Of a stretch of 8,691 bases of DNA, positions 1-5,141 are shown one piece after another. Position numbers and translations under genes: made by a program. The stretch covers positions 1 to 8,691 of the forward strand of contig JAGQRA010000140.1 of assembly GCA_020425885.1 (NCBI GenBank), read 5' to 3'. The stretch is from Planctomycetota bacterium. GTDB lineage: Bacteria > Planctomycetota > UBA1135 > UBA2386. The notes beneath the pieces are model-generated. The model was given only the letters and a program-made list of their open reading frames with translations, had not been told where the DNA came from and searched no databases. How positions within the stretch are numbered: the stretch's first letter is position 1; every line of letters starts with the position of its first letter.

Positions 1-106
1 CACGGCGGTGCGACGGCCGAACGCACGCCAGCGCAACACCGTGCCGATCTCGGCACGGCGGTGCGACGGCCGAACGCACGCAAGCGCAACACCGTGCCGA
101 TCTCGG
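1..106. repeat. Two copies of a 53-bp direct tandem repeat
   Basis: Bases 1-53 and 54-106 are identical except for one position (C29 versus A82). Each copy starts CACGGCGGTGCGACGGCCGA and ends GTGCCGATCTCGG. The array touches the window edge, so more copies may lie to the left. It sits inside the minus-strand lipoprotein frame. One copy encodes EIGTVLRLRAFGRRTAV in frame and the next is read one frame over as PRSARCCAGVRSAVAPP. Near-identity suggests a recent duplication, or an assembly artefact. Confidence 0.93.
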
Positions 107-485
107 TTTCGCCACTCTGTTCGGTCTCCTCGACGTCGAGGTCGAGCACGCCCGCGCGATACACGCGACGCGCCAGCGCGCGCGTGCACGTCGGCACCAA
201 CTCGTAGACCGACAGGCAACCGAACACCGGCAGCTCTACTCCGGTTGCCGGATCGACGACGCGATCGGTCGCCGCGCCGAAGCAGACCGTGCCGTCGGCG
301 CGAGCACGGAAGCGGATCCGCGTCGACACCTCATCGGGGCGCAGCGTGACCTCTTCGACCGAGAATTCGAAGTCCGACGGCGGCCAGATCGTGTCCTCAT
401 CCTGCTGAGTGGCGCACGCGGTCAACGACAACCCGAGCGTGACGCAGCGCAACGTTTGCCAGGAACATAGATGAGTGGTCCGCAC
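1..485 (-). CDS. Hypothetical lipoprotein, 3' part missing or frameshifted
   Basis: I recognise no family. The minus strand stays open from an upstream stop near 503 to the left edge of the window, with strong G/C at third codon positions. From a GTG at 485 the protein begins with a 23-residue signal peptide (Arg2, Arg13, then VTLGLSLTA) and a lipobox LTAC with Cys24. A lipid-anchored, envelope-facing protein is therefore likely. The mature part starts with an acidic stretch (TQQDEDTIWPPSD) and looks like a soluble mixed alpha/beta or beta domain with three further Cys. The GTG has an AGGA at 496-499 (spacer 10). A TTG at 452 would leave a signal peptide of only 12 residues, so GTG is preferred. 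The last 34 codons lie in the 53-bp tandem repeat. Because 53 is not a multiple of three, the second copy is read in another frame, so the C-terminus may be disrupted. It is divergent from the HTH gene. Confidence 0.6.
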   Translation of the reverse strand, partial: MRTTHLCSWQTLRCVTLGLSLTACATQQDEDTIWPPSDFEFSVEEVTLRPDEVSTRIRFRARADGTVCFGAATDRVVDPATGVELPVFGCLSVYELVPTCTRALARRVYRAGVLDLDVEETEQSGETEIGTVLRLRAFGRRTAVPRSARCCAGVRSAVAPP

Positions 486-507
486 GAAGTCGTTATCCTA
501 CGACCCG

Positions 508-1011
508 ATGGTCCTCATCCACGAGAAGATCACTGCTCTGCTCGAGCGGCGGCGACTCAAGAAGCGGGACCTGGCCAGGGCTTTGGGGGTTTCACCGCAG
601 ACGGCGACGGACATCTGCAAGGGTCGCTCCGCGATCACGCTGCCGCACCTGCGGAATCTGGTGGCGTTCTTCGAAGTGCGAGCCGACTTCTGGCTCGACG
701 ACGAACGGATCCTGCCCGAGTCGGCGGACCGCGTGGGCCACGGCCCCGCGACCGCGCCCCCGACCGCCTTGCTCCAGGTCTCCGATCCTGAGCGCATGCT
801 GCAGGCAGTTCGCACGTTCCTCGGCAACCACAGGTCCGAGTTCCTGACGGCGTTCCCGGATCTGTCCGAACCGGAGCTGCGTTACCTCGGCCTCGCCGAG
901 TCCGACAGCCGGAATGCCGGACACGAAGTCCCGGCGGATGCGCGAATCCAACGAGGGGAACCCGAACCGGGCGCCCGCAGGGGCGGCCTCGCCGGGACCG
1001 GCGAGGCTTGA
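508..1011 (+). CDS. XRE/Cro-family helix-turn-helix regulator
   Basis: This is a predicted cytoplasmic DNA-binding regulator of 167 residues. An XRE-type HTH spans about residues 4-60: helix 1 (IHEKITALLERRRL), helix 2 (KKRDLARALG, 18-27), the turn VSP, recognition helix 3 (QTATDICKGR, 31-40), then helices 4-5 (LPHLRNLVAFFEV). The ADFWLDDER segment after it is typical of stand-alone XRE regulators and HigA-like antitoxins. Residues 70-90 form a Pro/Ala-rich linker, and residues 92-131 a second, short helical region of unknown role. The last ~36 residues (132-167) are Gly/Arg/Pro-rich, look disordered, and are encoded by hairpin-forming DNA. The ATG at 508 fits the HTH domain but has no good Shine-Dalgarno sequence. 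A GTG at 475 in the same frame has AGGA at 461-464 and would add 11 residues. It is divergent from the lipoprotein gene with almost no gap, so autoregulation or control of that neighbour is plausible. No toxin gene is adjacent, so an antitoxin role is not supported. Confidence 0.72.
   Translation: MVLIHEKITALLERRRLKKRDLARALGVSPQTATDICKGRSAITLPHLRNLVAFFEVRADFWLDDERILPESADRVGHGPATAPPTALLQVSDPERMLQAVRTFLGNHRSEFLTAFPDLSEPELRYLGLAESDSRNAGHEVPADARIQRGEPEPGARRGGLAGTGEA
986..1007 (+). other. Perfect 10-bp inverted repeat at the 3' end of the HTH gene
   Basis: GCCTCGCCGG (986-995) and CCGGCGAGGC (998-1007) are exact reverse complements separated by GA. In RNA this would be a very stable hairpin ending two bases before the TGA stop at 1009-1011. 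There is no T-run after it. It could stabilise the 3' end, pause transcription, or be a piece of a repeat element. Confidence 0.6.
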
Positions 1012-1015
1012 ATGA

Positions 1016-1053
1016 CATCGGCATGACCTGAGCGGCCTGCCGATGCGGCTTTT
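1016..1053 (+). terminator. Candidate intrinsic terminator after the HTH gene
   Basis: CATCGGCA (1016-1023) pairs perfectly with TGCCGATG (1038-1045) across a 14-base loop. Four bases later comes TTTT (1050-1053). The T-run is short and the loop large, so termination may be weak. It lies 5 bases after the stop of the HTH gene and about 60 bases before the next start. Confidence 0.4.
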
Positions 1054-1097
1054 CCGCTTCGAGAGCAAGATCGCGGCGTTGCCACGACTCGCTTCAG

Positions 1098-1113
1098 GCG
1101 GGAGCATGCCCGC
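1098..1113 (+). promoter_or_regulatory. Hairpin enclosing the ribosome binding site of the TolB-like gene
   Basis: GCGGG (1098-1102) pairs with CCCGC (1109-1113), leaving a 6-base loop AGCATG. The 3' arm ends directly at the ATG (1114). The only Shine-Dalgarno-like bases, GGGAG (1100-1104), lie in the 5' arm and loop. Folding would hide the site and could lower or regulate translation. This comes from base pairing alone. A five-pair stem in GC-rich DNA may be chance. Confidence 0.35.
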
Positions 1114-2244
1114 ATGAATTCGATTCGTTGGTTCGTTCCCACGCTCGCGCTGGCTGCGTGTACGGGGCCCGTTGAGATGCTGCACCAGGGTCAGCCGCTG
1201 GTCGCGCCCGCCGCCTTCGAGATCAAGGCCGGCAAGCCGGTCGATTCGCTGCCGGGCGAGCGTCACCTCGCCAACGTGCGCCAGATCACCTTCGATGGCG
1301 AGAACGCCGAAGCCTACTGGTCCAACGACGGCACCAGGCTCATCCTGCAGCGGCGCAATGCCGAGATGGCCGCCGATCAGATCTACATGATCGACCTGCG
1401 GACCGGCGACATGAAGCAGGTCAGCACCGGCACCGGCCGCACCACGTGCAGCTACTTCATGCAGGGCGACAAGCGCATCATCTTCGCCTCGACCCATCAC
1501 CACGGCGCCGCACCGCCGCCCGTCGTCAAGCTCGGCCATGGCGGCTACGTCTGGGCCGTGCACCGCGAATACGATTTGTTCACCGCCAACCCCGACGGCA
1601 GCGACCTGCAGCAGCTGACCTCGACGCCCGGCTACGACGCCGAGGCCACGCTGTGCCCGGTCACCGGTGCGATCGTCTTCACCTCGGTCCGCGACGGCGA
1701 CCTCGAGCTCTACACCATGGAACCCGACGGCAGCGATGTCCGTCGCATCACGAACCGCCCCGGCTACGACGGCGGCGCCTTCTTCTCGCACGACGGCAGC
1801 AAGCTCGTGCTGCGCTCGGCCTTCCCCAAGGACGCCGACGAAGCCAAGGCCGACGCCGAGCTGCTCGGCCAGGCCCTGGTCAGGCCGTCGCATATGGAGA
1901 TCACCGTCTGCGATCGCGACGGCGGCAACTTCCGTCAGGTGACGAACAACGGCGCCGCCAACTTCGGGCCGTACTGGATGCCGGACGACAAGCGGATCAT
2001 CTTCGTCAGCAACTTCCGCGGCGTCGAGGAGATGCGGAAGACCGGCGATCACACCGCGGCGCGCAACTTCGACATCTTCGTCATCGACGAGAAGGGCGGC
2101 GAACCCGAGCAGATCACCTTCCAGAGCGAGTTCGACGGCTTCCCGATGTTCTCGCCGAACGGCAAGTACCTGGCGTTCTCGAGCAACCGCTTCAACAACA
2201 AGGAAGGCGAGACCAACGTGTTCATCGCCGAGTGGGTCGAGTAG
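1114..2244 (+). CDS. TolB-like beta-propeller lipoprotein (PD40 repeats)
   Basis: This 376-residue envelope protein belongs to the widespread TolB-like PD40 family (COG0823 type). The signal peptide ends in a lipobox LAAC with Cys16, so the protein is probably lipid-anchored. Five or more propeller blades are visible with the usual DG turn and T/S-rich strands. They lie near residues 56-80 (AYWSNDGTRLILQ), 108-126 (RTTCSYFMQGDKRIIFAST), 152-192 (YDLFTANPDGSDLQQLT, YDAEAT), 198-235 (LYTMEPDGSDVRRIT, YDGGAFFSHDGSKLVLRS), 262-302 (ITVCDRDGGNFRQVTN) and 319-360 (FDIFVIDEKGG, DGFPMFSPNGKYLAFSSNR). The C-terminus TNVFIAEW also matches the family. These proteins are thought to bind other proteins or ligands and have no catalytic motif. 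True TolB is periplasmic, works with Pal and sits in a tol cluster. No tolQRA or pal gene is present, so this is a paralogue of unknown partner. It appears to be a single-gene unit, bounded by candidate terminators. Confidence 0.88.
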   Translation: MNSIRWFVPTLALAACTGPVEMLHQGQPLVAPAAFEIKAGKPVDSLPGERHLANVRQITFDGENAEAYWSNDGTRLILQRRNAEMAADQIYMIDLRTGDMKQVSTGTGRTTCSYFMQGDKRIIFASTHHHGAAPPPVVKLGHGGYVWAVHREYDLFTANPDGSDLQQLTSTPGYDAEATLCPVTGAIVFTSVRDGDLELYTMEPDGSDVRRITNRPGYDGGAFFSHDGSKLVLRSAFPKDADEAKADAELLGQALVRPSHMEITVCDRDGGNFRQVTNNGAANFGPYWMPDDKRIIFVSNFRGVEEMRKTGDHTAARNFDIFVIDEKGGEPEQITFQSEFDGFPMFSPNGKYLAFSSNRFNNKEGETNVFIAEWVE

Positions 2245-2253
2245 CACGCGGCA

Positions 2254-2276
2254 GGTCGCGCCGCGCCGGCGCGACC
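2254..2276. terminator. Strong hairpin between two convergent genes
   Basis: GGTCGCGCC (2254-2262) and GGCGCGACC (2268-2276) are exact reverse complements with a 5-base loop. The hairpin lies 9 bases after the stop of the TolB-like gene and 19 bases beyond the stop of the minus-strand Enzyme I gene. It is therefore well placed as a two-way terminator or 3'-end stabiliser. No T-run follows on either strand. A weaker 6-bp inverted repeat (GACCGA/TCGGTC) lies just to the right. Confidence 0.55.
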
Positions 2277-2295
2277 GCCTCGACCGATCTCCGCG

Positions 2296-4011
2296 TCAGT
2301 CGGTCTCGATGTTGACCAGCACCTTCTGCACGTCGAGCGTGCGCGGCGCCTCCAGGATCCGAGCCGCGATCCGGCGGCACTCGTCGACCGTGTAGCGCGA
2401 CATCACCTTGAGCACGCCGCGCATTCGGACCGGCGCGATCGAGAACATGCGGTAGCCGACGCCGAGGTAGAACGGAAAGCGCACCGGGTCGGCCGCGCTC
2501 TCGCCGAACAGCAGCAGCGGCTTCTCGCGCCGATCGGCGATCTTCGCCATCTTGGCGAGGGTCTCGAACACCGAGGGGTGGACCATCTGGTGGTAGTCCC
2601 GCACCGCGGCGTTGTCGCGGTCGGCGGCCAGCAGGTGGGCCTGCAGGTCATCGATCGCGACGACCGCGAAATCGCCCTCGTCGAGCATGGGCCCGATCGA
2701 CATCGCCGCCGCCGGGACCTCGATGATCGGCCCGATGGCGATCGACTCGGCGCAGGCGATGCCGGCCTTCTTGAAGGCGACACGCTCCTCGATCAGCGCC
2801 GACTTGACGCGTTGCAGCTCGGGCAGACCGGTGACGAACGGCACCAGGACCGCGACACCCTCGATGCCGTGCGCCGCCCGCAGGATGGCGCGCAGCTGCA
2901 GGCGCAGGACCTCACGGTTGGCCAGCAGGCCGCGCACACCGCGTCGGCCCAGCGCCGGGTTGCGCTCGGCCGGCGAGCCACGATCGAGGGTCGTCGCCAT
3001 GACGTCGAGCAAGCGGAACGACACCGAGCCGCCGCTCTGCGACTCGATGATGCGCCGGTAGCTCTGCACCAGTTCATCCTCGCTCGGTCGCTGCTCGCCG
3101 GTCAGGAACTGCAGCTCGGTGCGATAGACGCCGATGCCGTCCATGCCGAAGGTCGCCACCAGCTCGGCCTCGCCGGCGCTGCCGCACGACCCGCGCAGGA
3201 CGATCTCGGTGCCGTCGCGGGTGGTGTGCTGCGCCTGCGTCGGCGCCTGCGACTCGACCCGGCTGGCCTGCCAACGCTGCGCCGCGGCCGTCGCGTCGGC
3301 GACCGTGCGATCGTCGGGCGCCACGATCATCTCGCCGCCGGTCGCATCGAGCACGACGACGTCGCCGTCGCGCAGCAGGGCGGGCAGCTTGCTGATCCCG
3401 GTCACGGTCGGGATCCCCATCCCACGCGCCAGGATCGCCGCATGCGAACTCATGCCGCCTTCCTCGGCGACGATGCCCTCGACCTGCTCGTTGTCGAGGT
3501 TGAACATGTCGGCCGTGGTCAGCTTGCGGGCCGCCAGGATGAAGGGCCCCTTGGGCAACTCGGCGCCGGCGACCTCGTCGTTGGACAGGTTGCGCTGCAA
3601 TCTGGTCGCGACATCGCGGAGATCGCTGGCCCGACGACGCAACAGCTCGCTCTCGACGAGCTGGAAGATCCGATCGTACTTGTTGAACACCAGCTGCACG
3701 GCCTCCCGCACGGGAAGCCGCTCCTGGATCACCTGCGTCTCGATCTCGCTGACGAACGTCGGATCCTCGAGATAGGCCAGATGGGCATCGAAGATGCGGA
3801 GCTCGGCCTCGCCGAGCGTCTCGCGCTGCTTCTGCTTGATCTCCTCGATCTGACTCCGGCTGCGCTGCAGCGATTCACGCAGCCTGTTCAACTCGCCGTC
3901 GATCTCGTCGCTGGCCAGGCGGCGCCCGGTGTTCTCGGCAGCGAACCCGCGCAGGAACACCGGCCCGACCGCCATCCCCGGCGCGACCGACTCACCCCTG
4001 ACGCGATTCAT
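2296..4011 (-). CDS. ptsI: PTS Enzyme I homologue (PEP--protein phosphotransferase), altered active site
   Basis: This 571-residue cytoplasmic protein spans the whole length of Enzyme I (E. coli PtsI has 575), which takes phosphate from PEP and passes it to HPr. Domains in order: an N-terminal segment (VAPGMAVGPVFLRG); the HPr-binding helical part (about 35-145); the phosphohistidine domain with GGMSSHAAILARG, His190; and a TIM-barrel PEP-binding domain (about 265-571). E. coli ligands seem retained as Arg297 (GIGVYRTE), Arg333, Arg357, Glu431 (IIEVPAAA), Asp455 and Arg465. Two conserved elements are lost: GGDK after the Arg333 strand is MATT, and the catalytic Cys502 is Phe (LLFGESAAD). Asn454 is Asp. 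The protein can probably be phosphorylated at His190, but its PEP chemistry is in doubt. The start is set by GGAGG (4019-4023), seven bases before ATG 4011; the frame stays open further upstream, but without comparable support. No GAF domain is present, so it is not PtsP. No HPr or Enzyme II gene is visible. It is divergent from lpxA. Confidence 0.9.
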   Translation of the reverse strand: MNRVRGESVAPGMAVGPVFLRGFAAENTGRRLASDEIDGELNRLRESLQRSRSQIEEIKQKQRETLGEAELRIFDAHLAYLEDPTFVSEIETQVIQERLPVREAVQLVFNKYDRIFQLVESELLRRRASDLRDVATRLQRNLSNDEVAGAELPKGPFILAARKLTTADMFNLDNEQVEGIVAEEGGMSSHAAILARGMGIPTVTGISKLPALLRDGDVVVLDATGGEMIVAPDDRTVADATAAAQRWQASRVESQAPTQAQHTTRDGTEIVLRGSCGSAGEAELVATFGMDGIGVYRTELQFLTGEQRPSEDELVQSYRRIIESQSGGSVSFRLLDVMATTLDRGSPAERNPALGRRGVRGLLANREVLRLQLRAILRAAHGIEGVAVLVPFVTGLPELQRVKSALIEERVAFKKAGIACAESIAIGPIIEVPAAAMSIGPMLDEGDFAVVAIDDLQAHLLAADRDNAAVRDYHQMVHPSVFETLAKMAKIADRREKPLLLFGESAADPVRFPFYLGVGYRMFSIAPVRMRGVLKVMSRYTVDECRRIAARILEAPRTLDVQKVLVNIETD

Positions 4012-4292
4012 CGGCCGGCCTCCGCATGCACCGCGACCGAGGCTGTCGTGACGAAACGAACGAAGGGTCGGCGGCTGCGGCCGAGAAGTGACGGGGGTTC
4101 CAGTTGCATCGACAGAATCAGCTCCGCGGTCGGCACTGCCCGGCGGCGGCAAAGGTCCGACAACACCGGCGAATGGAAGTTGGCCACGGGTACACCGGGC
4201 GCCCGCGCCGTGCGGCGAAAGGTAGCGCGTTCGCCATCCCTCGTGTAGACATTGCATGCGGTGGAGCCCGGTTCCTCTCCACGCATCCCTCG
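4012..4292. promoter_or_regulatory. Divergent intergenic region between Enzyme I homologue and lpxA
   Basis: This 281-base gap must hold the promoters for both the minus-strand Enzyme I gene and the plus-strand lpxA operon. On the minus strand it ends with a strong Shine-Dalgarno sequence, GGAGG at 4019-4023. I see no convincing -35/-10 pair. The sequence around 4242-4252 (GTGTAGACATT) is the most AT-rich point upstream of lpxA, but a poor match to a sigma-70 -10 box. Small inverted repeats occur (GGCGAA 4214-4219 with TTCGCC 4230-4235; GTGGAG 4261-4266 with CTCCAC 4277-4282). No gene is supported in either direction. Confidence 0.5.
4261..4282 (+). promoter_or_regulatory. Hairpin in the lpxA leader
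   Basis: GTGGAG (4261-4266) and CTCCAC (4277-4282) are exact complements with a 10-base loop. They end ten bases before the lpxA ATG at 4293. No Shine-Dalgarno sequence lies between the hairpin and the start codon, so the leader structure may matter for translation. The support is base pairing only. Confidence 0.3.
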
Positions 4293-5141
4293 ATGGCCAT
4301 ACATCCGAGCGCAATCGTCGCCACCGATGCCGAGATCGCCGCGGACGCCGAAGTCGGCCCGTACTGCGTGATCGGCCCCCGGGTCCGCATCGGCGCGCGC
4401 ACCCGCCTCGTGGCCCACGTCGTGGTCGATGGCGACACCTGGATCGGCGAGGACTGCGAGCTGTTCCCGTTCGCCGCGATCGGCTGCTACCCCCAGGACA
4501 AGAAGCTCCGCGGTCAGGAACCGGTCGGCATCCTGCGGATCGGCAACGGCAATCGCATCCGCGAGAACGTGACGATCCACGGCGGCACGACCTTCGGCAG
4601 CGGGCAGACGACGATCGGCAACGGCAACATGCTGCTGGTCGGATCCCACGTCGGCCACGACGCGACGATCGGCAACAACACCGTGTTCACCAATGGCGCG
4701 ATGACGGCCGGGCACACGGTGATCGGCGACAACGCCATCCTCGGCGCCATGGTCGGCATCCACCAGTTCGCCCGCGTCGGCAGGATGGCGATGATCGGCG
4801 CCGGCGCGATGGTCTCGCACGACGCGCCACCGTTCGCGACCGTCCAGGGCGATCGCGCCAAGCTGGTGGCCGTCAACCTGATCGGCATGCAGCGCAACGG
4901 CTACACCAGCGAGCAGAAGACCACCGTCAAGCGGGTCTTCAGGCTGCTGTTCTGGCGCACGGGCCCATTGCACCAACGGCTCGAACACGTGCGCGCCAAC
5001 CCCGTGGCCAGCGACCCGCTGTGCCAGGAGATCCTGGAGTTCGTCGCCGCCAGCAGGCGCGGGGTCTGCAGCCCACGCTCCGGGCGACAGTCCGCCCAGG
5101 TCAGCAACTGCGAGATCCTCGGCGATGCGATCTCGGAGTAG
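4293..5141 (+). CDS. lpxA: Acyl-ACP--UDP-N-acetylglucosamine O-acyltransferase (LpxA)
   Basis: LpxA performs the first step of lipid A synthesis in the cytoplasm: it moves a 3-hydroxyacyl chain from acyl carrier protein to the 3-OH of UDP-GlcNAc. This protein has 282 residues (E. coli 262). It opens with hexapeptide repeats of a left-handed beta-helix (IHPSAIVATDAEI, VGPYCVIGPRVRIG). Family landmarks follow: YPQDKKL with Asp69; RIRENVTIHGGT with His96; SHVGHDATIG with the presumed catalytic base His122 (E. coli His125); AGHTVIG with His141; and GIHQF with His157. The C-terminal helical part (NLIGMQRNGYTSEQ onward) matches the family and tells it from LpxD. Ala170 replaces the acyl-chain ruler residue Gly173 of E. 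coli. About 24 residues after SRRGV are extra; the last few codons overlap the next gene by 17 bases. ATG 4293 is the only sensible start in frame, though it lacks a clear ribosome binding site. The usual neighbours lpxD, fabZ and lpxB are absent. Confidence 0.93.
   Translation: MAIHPSAIVATDAEIAADAEVGPYCVIGPRVRIGARTRLVAHVVVDGDTWIGEDCELFPFAAIGCYPQDKKLRGQEPVGILRIGNGNRIRENVTIHGGTTFGSGQTTIGNGNMLLVGSHVGHDATIGNNTVFTNGAMTAGHTVIGDNAILGAMVGIHQFARVGRMAMIGAGAMVSHDAPPFATVQGDRAKLVAVNLIGMQRNGYTSEQKTTVKRVFRLLFWRTGPLHQRLEHVRANPVASDPLCQEILEFVAASRRGVCSPRSGRQSAQVSNCEILGDAISE

Noticed and set aside
8..349. Arg/Pro-rich plus-strand open frame at the left edge
   Set aside because: It is opposite the lipoprotein frame, which has a lipobox and better third-position bias. 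Its repeated N-terminus only reflects the 53-bp duplication.
471..791. Plus-strand frame from ATG 471, which has an ideally spaced AGGA
   Set aside because: It overlaps the HTH coding region in another frame and its product has no domain character. The AGGA may instead serve GTG 475.
902..960. Resemblance to dispersed REP-type repeats (minus strand reads GFPSLDSRIRRDF)
   Set aside because: Only one copy is present in the window and the match to known REP sequences is loose, so I do not annotate a repeat element; it is left as a question under findings.
508..1011. HTH gene as the antitoxin of a toxin-antitoxin pair
   Set aside because: Neither neighbour resembles a toxin; the flanking genes are lipoproteins.
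592..2247. Long minus-strand open frame opposite the HTH and TolB-like genes (551 codons)
   Set aside because: It is rich in Val, Ala, Gly, Arg, His and Asp without domain logic, has no plausible signal or start context, and lies antisense to a gene with clear PD40 motifs. It is a GC-bias artefact.
4012..4110. Longer N-terminus for the Enzyme I homologue (frame open to 4314)
   Set aside because: GGAGG at the right distance from ATG 4011 and exact agreement with E. coli numbering (His190, Glu431) fix the start at 4011.
2578..4248. Long plus-strand open frame opposite the Enzyme I homologue (556 codons)
   Set aside because: The opposite strand encodes an end-to-end Enzyme I with a good ribosome binding site. 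The plus-strand product is a His/Asp/Arg/Gln-rich string with no motif.
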